Part shown: piece by piece, positions 51,784-61,433 of the stretch | How positions within the stretch are numbered: the first letter of the stretch is position 1 | Layout: each line of letters opens with the position of its first letter | DNA from: Proteobacteria bacterium ST_bin11 | GTDB taxonomy: Bacteria; Pseudomonadota; Gammaproteobacteria; Methylococcales; Methylomonadaceae | Assembly: GCA_002083615.1 (NCBI GenBank) | Contig: MSXO01000008.1 | Span: forward strand, 62,001-126,000 | Length of the DNA: 64,000 nucleotides | Direction: 5' to 3' | The notes under the pieces: generated by a model | Databases searched by the model: none | Seen by the model: the letters and a program-made list of their open reading frames with translations, nothing else | What the model was told of the DNA's origin: nothing | Translations under genes and position numbers: made by a program

Positions 51784-53700
51784 TTATCCGGGCATTACCT
51801 CGCGCAATAGCTCTTCAATCTTTAAGCTATTGCGTTGCAGGCGTTGCTGGTAAATCAGGCTGTACATTAATACGGATGCCACATAACCGCGAGTTTCTTT
51901 GTAAGGTATGGTTTCTATCCAAATATCGGCTGGCAGCTTTTGGCGTTCCGGCAGCCAGCGTTTAATTTTGTTAGCACCGGCATTATAGGCAGCAGTGGCT
52001 AATACTACGTGGCCGTTGAATTGCCGTAGGAGTTTTTTGAAATAAAACGCACCGTACTTTACGTTGAGTTCTGGTTTGAACAAGTTAGAGTCGTTTCCCC
52101 AACTTTCGCGCAGTTCACTGGCGATTTGGCGGCCCGTATTCGGCATGACTTGCATCAGTCCTTTGGCGCCAGCGGGCGAGTCGGCCAATTCGTCGAAGGC
52201 ACTTTCCTGGCGGACTAAGCCCAGGATTAAGGCCGGATCCAGCTGCAGAGTGGTGGCGTTGTTTTGGATTTGTTCGACGTATGCCAAAGGAAAACGCAGA
52301 TTCACATCGTCCCAATGGCTGGCTTTGGCTATCGTCGCAATCGCCAAGGCCGGACAATTGGCCTGTTGGGCCAGTTTAGCCGCGACGGGCAACAGATGAC
52401 TGTCGAGTTTTGCTACGGCGTACCACCATTGGCGTTTGGCTTCTGGCATTCTGTCAATTGCCAGTAATTCAGAAAACACCAGAAAATCCGGTCGATTTTT
52501 TAGGCCATCTAAGTCCTCGCTGGATACCACCAAGGGTCTATCGACCAGTTCGATGGCTTGCATTAGCTTACCGGCTGCCAAAAAACCATAAAAACTCCGA
52601 TTTTTCGCCAGTTGTTGAAATAGTGCTGAGGCTGCGGCACCTTGGCCGGTTTCCGCAAAGCCGCGAGCCTGCCAGTACTGCCATTTTTCGCGAGATTTTT
52701 CTTCATCATTTAAGCCGGCAATCGCGGTGGCCACATCTGCCCAGTTCTGGGTGTGCAATGCGGCCCTGACTCTCCATTCCCTCGCCGATTCGTCACGGCT
52801 CTCCAGCTGAGACAAGCGGTCGTAGGCGCGGCTGTCATGTTTTAAGGCCAACGCAACCGCTAGGCGCTTTTCGATAAACGCAGCGGTTAACGGCGCGATG
52901 GGGACTTGGATCTTAAGCCTATCCCAAGTCGCCAGTGCCGCGTCGACATCAGTCTCCAGCCAGCGATCGATTGCATGCGCCAGTAGTTCACCGGCTTGCT
53001 CGGTGTATTCTCGCCAGGCTGAACCCGTGTTAACGCTTTCTGGTTGCCGGTGTAGTTTTAGCCAGATGCTGGCCAAATTCGTTTCAGCACCGCTGAAAAG
53101 CCGGGTCAACTCGCTTGCTAGATTTTGATTGTCGCGGTTAAGCGCGGCTTGAAACCGCTGATTTATCAGATCTTTATTAAAATATGGCGATGCTTTATAA
53201 ACATCGAACAAGGCATCGCAATTATTCGGTTGCGATTTGCCGCTTAGCCACAGCGAGCGAGCTTGATTGAACGCTTCCGCGCTTTGGCCGCTTTCCAACT
53301 GGGCTAAGCCGGCATAACATTGCAACTCGGGGTCGTCACTGCCTTGATAGTGACTTAACAACGTTTGCCATTGCTGCTTTTTACCCAAGTGCAACAACCA
53401 TCGTTGCCGCAGTCCAGGCGCGTAGCGACTGGTGGCGTAGTCGACCAGAAATTGTTTAATGTCCTGATCGGCATCTAAATGATTTTTTAGCCATAGGTAT
53501 TGCAGATAAGGATACAGCGGGTAGCCTTTCAAGGTAGATGACAACGAGAAATAGTCGGCATCGCGATTCTGATTTAGCGCTTGCTCGGCGCGCAAAAACC
53601 GCTGACGTTGCGCGGCTAGCGAGTTCTCATCCGCCCGGGCACTGTTGGGCAAAACGCAGGTCAGAGCGGCAAGCATTAAAAAACACGGAATAAGTTGCAT
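51784..53700 (-). CDS. slt: soluble lytic murein transglycosylase
   Basis: A 638-residue periplasmic Slt70-type enzyme that cleaves peptidoglycan to anhydromuropeptides. ATG 53700 has GGAAAT before it and begins a signal peptide (LIPCFLMLAALTCVLPNSARA). The N-terminal helical superhelix (residues ~30-450) is followed by the catalytic domain with Glu in GLVRQESAFDELADSPAG, KGLMQVMPNTG and LATAAYNAGANKIKRWLP. It is divergent from the ABC exporter gene at 53753. Confidence 0.93.
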   Translation of the reverse strand: MQLIPCFLMLAALTCVLPNSARADENSLAAQRQRFLRAEQALNQNRDADYFSLSSTLKGYPLYPYLQYLWLKNHLDADQDIKQFLVDYATSRYAPGLRQRWLLHLGKKQQWQTLLSHYQGSDDPELQCYAGLAQLESGQSAEAFNQARSLWLSGKSQPNNCDALFDVYKASPYFNKDLINQRFQAALNRDNQNLASELTRLFSGAETNLASIWLKLHRQPESVNTGSAWREYTEQAGELLAHAIDRWLETDVDAALATWDRLKIQVPIAPLTAAFIEKRLAVALALKHDSRAYDRLSQLESRDESAREWRVRAALHTQNWADVATAIAGLNDEEKSREKWQYWQARGFAETGQGAAASALFQQLAKNRSFYGFLAAGKLMQAIELVDRPLVVSSEDLDGLKNRPDFLVFSELLAIDRMPEAKRQWWYAVAKLDSHLLPVAAKLAQQANCPALAIATIAKASHWDDVNLRFPLAYVEQIQNNATTLQLDPALILGLVRQESAFDELADSPAGAKGLMQVMPNTGRQIASELRESWGNDSNLFKPELNVKYGAFYFKKLLRQFNGHVVLATAAYNAGANKIKRWLPERQKLPADIWIETIPYKETRGYVASVLMYSLIYQQRLQRNSLKIEELLREVMPG

Positions 53701-53752
53701 ATCAATTTCCACGATAGCCGAGACTAAACACCGTGCAAGAATTTTTTGCTAA

Positions 53753-55600
53753 GTGGGTCGGCCCATTATAATCGTTAAACTTAATCGAATTCGTTTCATT
53801 ACCTTGAAAACATCAAACCGCACAGCGCAAGCCGAATATTCCTGGCAGTTCATATATCGCATCGCTCAACAGCATAAAAAGCAACTGATCAACGGCCATT
53901 TCGTCGCAATGCTGGCAACCGTCGCCAGCGTACCCGTTCCGTTATTGATGCCTTTGCTGGTGGATGAGGTCTTGCTTAACCATCCGGGCGTAGTGCTAAA
54001 CACCCTTAACTCATGGTTGCCGGGCGAGTGGCAGCAACCTACTGTTTATATTGCCATTATTCTGTTGGTTAGTTTGGTGCTGCGCTTGTTTGCATTGCTA
54101 CTTAACATTATGCAGACCCGGCAGTTTTCGGTTATCGCCAAAGATGTGATCTTTCGAATAAGGGAAAGCTTGGTAAAGCATTTGCAACATATATCGATGT
54201 CCGAATATGAAAGCCTGGGCAGCGGCACGGTCAGTTCGCATATGGTGACGGATTTGGACACGCTGGATAATTTTATCGGTACCACCATCAGCAAGTTGTT
54301 GGTGGCGGTGCTAACCGTATTCGGTACCGCGCTAATTTTGCTCTGGATGCACTGGCAATTGGGTTTGTTCATTATCTTTTTGAACCCGCTGGTAATTTAT
54401 CTGGCCAGATCTGTGGGCTCCAGAGTGAAGGAACTCAAAGCCAATGAGAACAAAGCCTATGCATTATTCCAACAAGCCTTGAGTGAAACATTGGAAGCGA
54501 TCCATCAAATTCGTGCCAGTAACCGTGAAGAGCACTATTGCCGTCAGTTAATATCGAGTGCGCTGGCGGTGAAAAATCACTCGACTATCTATGCTTGGAA
54601 AAGCGACGCGACCGTTCGCCTGAGTTTTTTGACGTTTTTGTTTGGCTTCGACATATTCCGCGCCACCGCGATGTTGATGGTGTTGTACTCCAATTTGAGC
54701 ATAGGCGAGATGTTGGCGGTCTTCGGCTATCTCTGGTTCATGATGGCACCGGTGCAGGAGATACTCAGTATTCAACAATCTTTTTATGCTGCGAAAGCGG
54801 CTCTGAGCCGAGTAAATCAGCTGACCCGCTTGCAGCGCGAACCTTACTATCCGCACTTGCAAAATCCGTTTATCGGCCAAAAAACTGTGTCGGTGAGTGT
54901 TAAAAACCTGCATTTTAGTTACAACGACGAACCGGTCCTGAACGGTATTAACCTTAGCATTCCGGCAGGCGAAAAAATCGCGCTGGTCGGTGCCAGCGGC
55001 GGTGGTAAATCTACCTTGGCACAGACCTTGATTGGCTTGTATCCGCCGGGTAGCGGCATGATTTATTTCGACGGTGTACCGTTGGATCGGATAGGCTTGG
55101 ATGTGGTGCGCGAACACGTGGCTACGGTATTGCAGCATCCGGCCTTGTTAAACGATACGATACGCGCCAACCTGACTTTGGGCCGGGAAATTGCTGATGC
55201 CGAGCTTTGGCAAGCGCTGGAAATTGCGCAAATGAAGCTCACCGTGGAGGAGCAGTCACAGGGGTTAGATACGGTAGTGGGGCGTCAAGGCATGCGTTTA
55301 TCCGGCGGTCAACGGCAGCGACTGGCCATCGCCCGGATGATTGTTAGCCAGCCGTCGGTGGTGATTCTCGACGAGGCTACCTCGGCGCTGGATAGCGAAA
55401 CCGAGTATAAACTGCATCAGGCCATGAGCGCGTTCTTGGCGGGTCGCACCACGATTATTATCGCCCACAGACTGAGTGCCGTGAAACAGGCCGATCATGT
55501 GTATGTCTTTGAGCAAGGTCAGATTTGCGAACAAGGCAAACACGACTCCCTGATTCAACAAAACGGCTTGTATGCCAAACTTTACGGTGATTACCAATAA
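53753..55600 (+). CDS. ABC transporter, permease-ATPase fusion (exporter type)
   Basis: A 615-residue half-transporter. About six membrane helices occupy residues ~45-330 (for example VYIAIILLVSLVLRLFALLL and FIIFLNPLVIYLA), followed by an ATPase domain with Walker A GASGGGKSTLA, signature LSGGQRQRLAIARM, Walker B VVILDEATSAL and IIIAHRLSAV. It resembles MsbA-like lipid or peptide exporters, but the substrate is not identifiable. The start is uncertain: GTG 53753 or TTG 53804, neither with a clear ribosome-binding site. Its stop overlaps the next start (TAATG). Confidence 0.88.
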   Translation: MGRPIIIVKLNRIRFITLKTSNRTAQAEYSWQFIYRIAQQHKKQLINGHFVAMLATVASVPVPLLMPLLVDEVLLNHPGVVLNTLNSWLPGEWQQPTVYIAIILLVSLVLRLFALLLNIMQTRQFSVIAKDVIFRIRESLVKHLQHISMSEYESLGSGTVSSHMVTDLDTLDNFIGTTISKLLVAVLTVFGTALILLWMHWQLGLFIIFLNPLVIYLARSVGSRVKELKANENKAYALFQQALSETLEAIHQIRASNREEHYCRQLISSALAVKNHSTIYAWKSDATVRLSFLTFLFGFDIFRATAMLMVLYSNLSIGEMLAVFGYLWFMMAPVQEILSIQQSFYAAKAALSRVNQLTRLQREPYYPHLQNPFIGQKTVSVSVKNLHFSYNDEPVLNGINLSIPAGEKIALVGASGGGKSTLAQTLIGLYPPGSGMIYFDGVPLDRIGLDVVREHVATVLQHPALLNDTIRANLTLGREIADAELWQALEIAQMKLTVEEQSQGLDTVVGRQGMRLSGGQRQRLAIARMIVSQPSVVILDEATSALDSETEYKLHQAMSAFLAGRTTIIIAHRLSAVKQADHVYVFEQGQICEQGKHDSLIQQNGLYAKLYGDYQ

Positions 55601-56436
55601 TGTCGGAATTATACGATTTACACAGTCATTCCACTGCCTCCGACGGCGCCTTATCGCCCACCGAGCTGGTAGTGCGCGCCCAACAACACGGGGTGACCGC
55701 GCTGGCCTTGACCGATCACGATACCACCGCCGGTTTAGAGGAGGCCAGGGGAGCAGCAGCACAAGTGGGTATACGCTTGATTCCCGGCATTGAATTGTCG
55801 GCCAGTTTTGAAAGCCATTGCCTGCATATCGTCGGTTTGAATATCGATCCGCTGCATCCGGTGTTGCTTGAGGGGATTGGCAAACAACAGCTTATTCGCG
55901 ACCAACGGGCGCAAAAAATTGCGGAAAAATTAGCGAAGAAAGGTATAGCGGACGCCTATCCAATCTTGCGACAGATCGCTGGGAACGGCGAAATCACCCG
56001 CCTGCATTTTGCCGATTTTCTGGTTAATCAAGGCATAGTCGAAACCCAACAGGATGCCTTTGATCGTTATTTGAGCAAGGGCAAGCCGGCATATGTACCG
56101 ACAGCCTGGGCTAGCCTGGCTGATTGTGTCGGCTGGATCAGGGGGGCTGGTGGTGTGGCGGTTTTGGCGCATCCACTCCGTTACAAACTCAGTACCAAAT
56201 GGATCAACAAGGCTCTAATCGCTTTCAAAGCGGCGGGGGGGCAGGGCATAGAAGTGGTTACCGGGCGGGCCAGCAGCGACGATATTCGCTTAAGCTTTTT
56301 GCATGCCAGCAAACATCAATTGCATGCATCAATGGGCTCGGATTTCCATGCGCCGGGCAATCAATGGCTGGAATTGGGGCGTTTGGCGCCCTTGCCGGTC
56401 GGTGCAACGCCTATTTGGCAATTGTTTAATCGATAA
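55600..56436 (+). CDS. rnm: PHP-domain phosphoesterase, RNase AM (YciV/TrpH) family
   Basis: A 278-residue PHP-domain protein with metal-binding motifs DLHSHSTASDGAL, ALTDHDTTAGL, GIELSA and GSDFHAPGN, matching E. coli YciV, a 5'-to-3' exonuclease acting on 5S rRNA maturation and short RNAs. It starts within the stop of the ABC transporter gene (1-base overlap), so translation is coupled. Its last 11 bases overlap the end of the convergent response-regulator gene. Confidence 0.88.
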   Translation: MSELYDLHSHSTASDGALSPTELVVRAQQHGVTALALTDHDTTAGLEEARGAAAQVGIRLIPGIELSASFESHCLHIVGLNIDPLHPVLLEGIGKQQLIRDQRAQKIAEKLAKKGIADAYPILRQIAGNGEITRLHFADFLVNQGIVETQQDAFDRYLSKGKPAYVPTAWASLADCVGWIRGAGGVAVLAHPLRYKLSTKWINKALIAFKAAGGQGIEVVTGRASSDDIRLSFLHASKHQLHASMGSDFHAPGNQWLELGRLAPLPVGATPIWQLFNR

Positions 56437-59284
56437 GATTTTGGCCGTCAGCGGTAAACAGTTGGGCAAATTCGTCGGGAGGGAGCGGTTGATTCCAATA
56501 AAAGCCCTGAGCCTTGCGGCAACCCAGTAGAGTCAGTTGCTCGGCCTGTTCCTTGGTTTCTACGCCTTCGGCTAAGGTCAGCAGTCCCAGGGTATCGCCC
56601 AATTGCAGGATGGCTTTAACGATGGCGGTATCTTCCGTTTTGCCGGAGGTTAGATCCCGAACAAACGATTGATCGATTTTTAATTTATTAACCGCAAAGC
56701 GCTTTAAATAACTGAGTGAGGAGTAACCGGTTCCGAAATCGTCGATGGCAAAGCTGACGCCCAAATTGCGCAATTGGGCGATGGTGCTGATCACTTTATT
56801 GGTGTCGAACATCAGCACCGATTCGGTTAATTCCAACTCTAAATACTGCGGTTCCAAGCCGGATTCAGCTAGTGCGGTTTGCACCGATTCGAGCAGGTTG
56901 CCGCGTTTAAACTGTAAGGCCGAGATATTAACGGTAACCAGTAGTCTAATGCCTGCATCGTGCCAGGCCTTATTTTGCTTGCAGGCTTCGCGTAATACCC
57001 AGTCGCCTATCGGCACGATAGCGCCGTTGTCTTCGGCGATAGGGATGAACTTCGCCGGCGGAATCATCGGGCTGTTTTCCGGTTGCCAGCGCAATAAGGC
57101 TTCTGCGCCGACCACCCTGTTATTGTGTAAGGCGTATTGCGGTTGATAGTGCAACCGAAATTCGTTGCGCTGCAAGGCCATACGCAAGCCGTTCTCGATA
57201 GTCATCCGCTCGATCGATGCCAGATTCATATCGTTGGAAAAGAAGCGGAAGGTATTGCGACCTTCGTTTTTTGCCGAATACATCGCGGTGTCGGCTTTAT
57301 TGAGTAAGCTATGAAAATTCATGCCGTCATTGGGATACAAGCTAACCCCTATGCTGAATGACGTGCAGAGCGTGACGCCTTCGATCAAAAACGGTTGGGT
57401 CAGTTGATCAAGAATTTTCAGGACGATTTGTTTGATCGCTTCAGTATCGGGAATGTCGGTGAGGATAATAATGAATTCATCGCCGCCCTGCCGGCAAACC
57501 GTGTCCACCTCCCGCACGCATTGCACCAGACGCTCGGCTATGCCCTGCAGTAAGCGGTCGCCGACGTCGTGCCCCATCGTATCGTTAATATTTTTAAAAT
57601 GGTCCAAGTCGAGAAACAGCAAACCGACCAGTGAGTTGTTACGCACCGCATGTGCCATGGCTTGGTCGAAGCGGTCGCGCAACAAGGTGCGATTGGGTAG
57701 GTTGGTGAGCGGATCGTGCCGTGCTAGATACTCGATTTGTGCTTCGGCGGCCTTGCGCTCGGTAATGTCTGAAAAAATACCGATGTAATGGCTAATCACC
57801 CCATGGGTATTGTACATCGCGGAAATACCCAACCAAGCCGGATAAGATTCGCCATTCTTGCGCTTATCCCAAATCTCGCCTTGCCAGTAGCCGGTTTCCA
57901 GTAAGGCCTGCCAGATGCGTTGGTAGTGACCGAGTTCAAGATGATCCGCTTTGAGAATAGAGGGGGTTTGCCGCAGGACTTCCTCCGCTCTGTAGCCGGT
58001 GATGTTGGTGTAGGCTTGATTACTGGAAACGATGCGGGTGTCCGGATCGCACAAAAAAATGGCCTCGCCGCTATTTTCGAAGACCTTGGCCAGTAAATTC
58101 AGGCGTTCGGCTGCCGTTTTGCTGTCGGTGATGTCTGTGTGGGTGCCCAGCATTCGCGAGGGCTGATTATTAACGTCACGCTCGACGATACTGCCTATCG
58201 ATAACACCCATTTCCAGCTGTCGTCGGCGCAGCGCTGCCGATATTCTTGCCGGTATTCATCCAGTTCGCCGGCTATGTAACGCTGGTAAGTATCGATAAC
58301 TCGCTGCCGATCGTCCGGATGTAAGCGCATAGTCCAACTGCCGATAGTGGCGTCGAAACTGCTTGGGTCGTAGCCGAGCATGCTGGCGTATTCGGCGTTG
58401 GTAATCATATTTCCGGTTTGCGGATTCAGATCGTAAAAGCCTTGTTTGGCGGCCTGCATAGACAGTCGCAAGCGCTCTTCGCTATCGGCCAAGGCCTGTT
58501 GGGTGCTGCGCATTTCGGTGATGTCGTGGGCCAGACCGTTCACGGCAACCACGCGCCCTTGGTCGTCTAGCATCGGTGATTCGTTCAGGCTGAGGATACG
58601 CAGACTGCCATCTTTACAGCGTACTTCTACTTCGTAATTGGGCGGCTTGATACCGGTTAGGCATCGCTCGGTGTGAGTCTTGGCAAGCAAGTTGATCGGA
58701 TTGTCGGTGGTTATATCGAAGCAGTCACGATGTAATTCATCGGGTTTGTAGCCTAGGATATGCTCTACCGAAGGACCGAGATAGGTAAAAACACGATCCC
58801 TGTCATGCGAATATAGAAAATACTCTCGACCAATGTTTTCCACCAGGTCGCGGAAGCGTTGTTCGCTTTCTATCAGTAAACTCTGTTGTTCTATCAGGCT
58901 TTGCGTGGTCAGGTGCGAACGCAACACATAGCTGATTCGATGCGGTAACAGCGGCCATTGAATGGGTTTGCCGATAAAATCTGTAGCGCCCAGTCGAAAG
59001 GCGTCTTCCACCGCTTGGACGTCTTCGATTGCCGTCATCATTACAATGGGTATGCTCTTGTCGCTTGCGGCGCGCATGCTTTTTAAACAGCTGAAGCCGT
59101 CCATCTCCGGCATCATGACGTCGAGTAATACCAGATCAGGCGCGGCGTTGAGATAGCGTTCGAGTCCGGCGCGACCGTTTTCAGCTTCGATAAGTTCGTA
59201 GTTGTCAGCTTGTAAGACCTGCTTGACGAGCAGGCGGATCATTGGATCGTCATCGACTACCAGAATTTGCGGCTTACTAGTCAT
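56426..59284 (-). CDS. response regulator with three PAS, GGDEF and EAL domains
   Basis: A 952-residue protein. ATG 59284 follows the stop of the previous gene by 1 base. Order: receiver domain (ILVVDDDPMIRLL, phospho-Asp in DLVLLDVMMPEMDG, Lys in FIGKPIQWP), three PAS domains (RFRDLVENIGREYFLYSHD; RLRLSMQAAKQGFYDLN; VFENSGEAIFLCDPDTR), GGDEF with intact RQGGDEFIIIL, and EAL with EALLRWQ, ELTESVLM and DDFGTGYSSLSYLKR. It could both make and break cyclic di-GMP. It is last of three coupled genes beginning with the hybrid kinase. Confidence 0.93.
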   Translation of the reverse strand: MTSKPQILVVDDDPMIRLLVKQVLQADNYELIEAENGRAGLERYLNAAPDLVLLDVMMPEMDGFSCLKSMRAASDKSIPIVMMTAIEDVQAVEDAFRLGATDFIGKPIQWPLLPHRISYVLRSHLTTQSLIEQQSLLIESEQRFRDLVENIGREYFLYSHDRDRVFTYLGPSVEHILGYKPDELHRDCFDITTDNPINLLAKTHTERCLTGIKPPNYEVEVRCKDGSLRILSLNESPMLDDQGRVVAVNGLAHDITEMRSTQQALADSEERLRLSMQAAKQGFYDLNPQTGNMITNAEYASMLGYDPSSFDATIGSWTMRLHPDDRQRVIDTYQRYIAGELDEYRQEYRQRCADDSWKWVLSIGSIVERDVNNQPSRMLGTHTDITDSKTAAERLNLLAKVFENSGEAIFLCDPDTRIVSSNQAYTNITGYRAEEVLRQTPSILKADHLELGHYQRIWQALLETGYWQGEIWDKRKNGESYPAWLGISAMYNTHGVISHYIGIFSDITERKAAEAQIEYLARHDPLTNLPNRTLLRDRFDQAMAHAVRNNSLVGLLFLDLDHFKNINDTMGHDVGDRLLQGIAERLVQCVREVDTVCRQGGDEFIIILTDIPDTEAIKQIVLKILDQLTQPFLIEGVTLCTSFSIGVSLYPNDGMNFHSLLNKADTAMYSAKNEGRNTFRFFSNDMNLASIERMTIENGLRMALQRNEFRLHYQPQYALHNNRVVGAEALLRWQPENSPMIPPAKFIPIAEDNGAIVPIGDWVLREACKQNKAWHDAGIRLLVTVNISALQFKRGNLLESVQTALAESGLEPQYLELELTESVLMFDTNKVISTIAQLRNLGVSFAIDDFGTGYSSLSYLKRFAVNKLKIDQSFVRDLTSGKTEDTAIVKAILQLGDTLGLLTLAEGVETKEQAEQLTLLGCRKAQGFYWNQPLPPDEFAQLFTADGQNLID

Positions 59285-59285
59285 A

Positions 59286-61433
59286 TCAGATTGTACTGGC
59301 GAACAAGTATTTAGAATTAAACGTCCGCACGAACGCCGCAAAATCTTCGCTGGGCATGGGTTTGTTGTACAAAAACCCTTGGACAACCTCGCAACCGCTA
59401 TTCAATAAAAAATTGGCCTGATCTTCATTTTCGACACCTTCCGCTACGACTTCTAGCGATAGCGCGTCGGCTAGTGCCAGTATTGCCGCAGTAATAGCCA
59501 TATCGTCTTCGTTATGCGGTATATCGCGGATGAAGCTATGGTCTACTTTCAATTCGGAAATCGGCAGTTTCTTTAAATACGATAAGGAAGAGTAGCCGGT
59601 GCCGAAATCGTCGATACTGATTTTAACGCCTAAGGCTTGCAGTTCGCGGAGCGTGACTAACGCGTCATCGATGTGGTCCAGTAAAATCGTTTCGGTCAGT
59701 TCTAACTTCAAGTATTGCGGTTCCAAGCCAATTTCGGTCAACACTTCACGCACATGCTTGCCGAAGCCATATTGTCTAAACTGGTTGGCGGAGACGTTAA
59801 CCGCCATGATCATGCCCTGACAAAGGCCGGATTGCTGCCAGTCCAACATTTGGCGACTAGCGTTTTCCAGCACCCAATTGCTGATTTGGGCGATCAAGCC
59901 GGAGTCTTCGGCAATCGGAATAAACTGGGAAGGACTTATCAAACCGAGTTCCGGATGTTGCCAACGAACCAAAGCTTCGCAGCCGACCACTTGCTGGCGA
60001 CGGATATTGACTTTGGCTTGATAATAGAGCGCTAACTCGTTGCGTTCTACGGCGCGACGCAGGCTGTTTTCCATTGCCAGTTTGTGAAACGCGGCCACAT
60101 TCAGCGACTGACTGAAAAACTGATAATTGTTATGGCCGTGTTCGCTGGCATGATTCATCGCAAACTCACCGTTTTTGATGAAGCTGTCTTCGTCTTGGCC
60201 GTCACCCGGATAGACGGCGATACCGATATTGATGCCCAGAAACAGCTCAGTGCTATCGACCGGAAACGCTTGCTGCATGGCCTGGAAAATGCGTTTAGCC
60301 ACTTTAACGCTATCACGCGTGTCCTGAATGTGATTCAGCAAAACGGTGAATTCATTCCCGCCCAGACGGGAGACCGTCATGTCTGCCAAGTCGTAATCGG
60401 CGTTGATATGGATGTAGTCGCAATCCCGCACTTCGGCAAGTAACCTCTCCGCGAACAACTTCAACACCTGGTCGCCGATTTTAGGGCCGAGTGTCTCGTT
60501 AATGCGTTTGAAACGATCGATACTGATAAACAAAGTCGATATTACCGTGCCGTAGCGTGAGCAGTAAGACATTGCTTGCGCCAGTATTTCTTTAAACAGC
60601 GTCCGGTTTGGCAGGCCGGTTAGCGGGTCGTAGTAGGATAAAAACTTTACGCGTTCCTCAATGTCTCGGCGTTCGGTTATATCTTGTAGCGTGCCGTGGA
60701 TATGGCTTACCAGCTCGTTATCGATCACCGGTTTGCCTTGGATATGAATCACGTGGTTAGTACCGTCGAAGCGCATCACCGGCAATTCCAAACGAAAACT
60801 GCATTGGTTTCTTATGCACAGATCGATAGCCTGTTGCAGTTTGCCGACTTCCGAGGATGGTACGGATTTGTATAAGTCGCGGCATTTATGTTCGAACGAT
60901 GAGCGATTGGTGCCGAGTATATTGAATACTTCTTCCGACCATTGCATGTTGTCGTCGGCGACCGACCAATACCAGCTGCCGAGTTGTGCTATCTTTTGGG
61001 CTTGGCGCAGTTCGGCTTCACTTCTTGCCAATTCCGCCAAGGTTGCCACCGAGCGCAGCAAGTATCGTAAGCGATGCGGCAAAGTCGGCCAATTCAGCGG
61101 CTTTGGGATAAAGTCGGAGGCGCCTAACTGAAAGGCGCGATTCACCGATTCCAGGTCGTCCATACCGGTCAGCATTACCACGGGTAGAAGGGTGTTACCG
61201 GCCATGTTTTTCAGGGTTTGCAGACAGTCAAAGCCGTTGAGGTCCGGTAGCATAACGTCCAGCAAGACCAAGCTAGGTCGTTCGCTGGCGGCCAAAGCCA
61301 AGCCCTGTTTACCGTTGGCCGCACAAATCACATCAAACCCTTCCTTTTGCAAGATTTCTTGCAACATCAGACGCACCATATCATCGTCGTCTATTGCCAA
61401 AATCAGGCTGCGGGCTGGTAATTTTTCCATCAT
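59286..61433 (-). CDS. response regulator with PAS, degenerate GGDEF and EAL domains
   Basis: A 715-residue protein. ATG 61433 overlaps the stop of the kinase gene (TGATG). Order: receiver domain (ILAIDDDDMVRLML, phospho-Asp in LVLLDVMLPDLNG), a PAS-like domain (QLGSWYWSVADDNMQWSEEVF), a GGDEF domain whose active site reads GGNEF, and an EAL domain with EALVRWQ, ELTETILL and DDFGTGYSSLSYLKK. Asn in the GGDEF site should abolish cyclase activity, so this is probably a phosphodiesterase, perhaps GTP-regulated. Paired with an intact GGDEF-EAL protein downstream. Confidence 0.92.
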   Translation of the reverse strand: MMEKLPARSLILAIDDDDMVRLMLQEILQKEGFDVICAANGKQGLALAASERPSLVLLDVMLPDLNGFDCLQTLKNMAGNTLLPVVMLTGMDDLESVNRAFQLGASDFIPKPLNWPTLPHRLRYLLRSVATLAELARSEAELRQAQKIAQLGSWYWSVADDNMQWSEEVFNILGTNRSSFEHKCRDLYKSVPSSEVGKLQQAIDLCIRNQCSFRLELPVMRFDGTNHVIHIQGKPVIDNELVSHIHGTLQDITERRDIEERVKFLSYYDPLTGLPNRTLFKEILAQAMSYCSRYGTVISTLFISIDRFKRINETLGPKIGDQVLKLFAERLLAEVRDCDYIHINADYDLADMTVSRLGGNEFTVLLNHIQDTRDSVKVAKRIFQAMQQAFPVDSTELFLGINIGIAVYPGDGQDEDSFIKNGEFAMNHASEHGHNNYQFFSQSLNVAAFHKLAMENSLRRAVERNELALYYQAKVNIRRQQVVGCEALVRWQHPELGLISPSQFIPIAEDSGLIAQISNWVLENASRQMLDWQQSGLCQGMIMAVNVSANQFRQYGFGKHVREVLTEIGLEPQYLKLELTETILLDHIDDALVTLRELQALGVKISIDDFGTGYSSLSYLKKLPISELKVDHSFIRDIPHNEDDMAITAAILALADALSLEVVAEGVENEDQANFLLNSGCEVVQGFLYNKPMPSEDFAAFVRTFNSKYLFASTI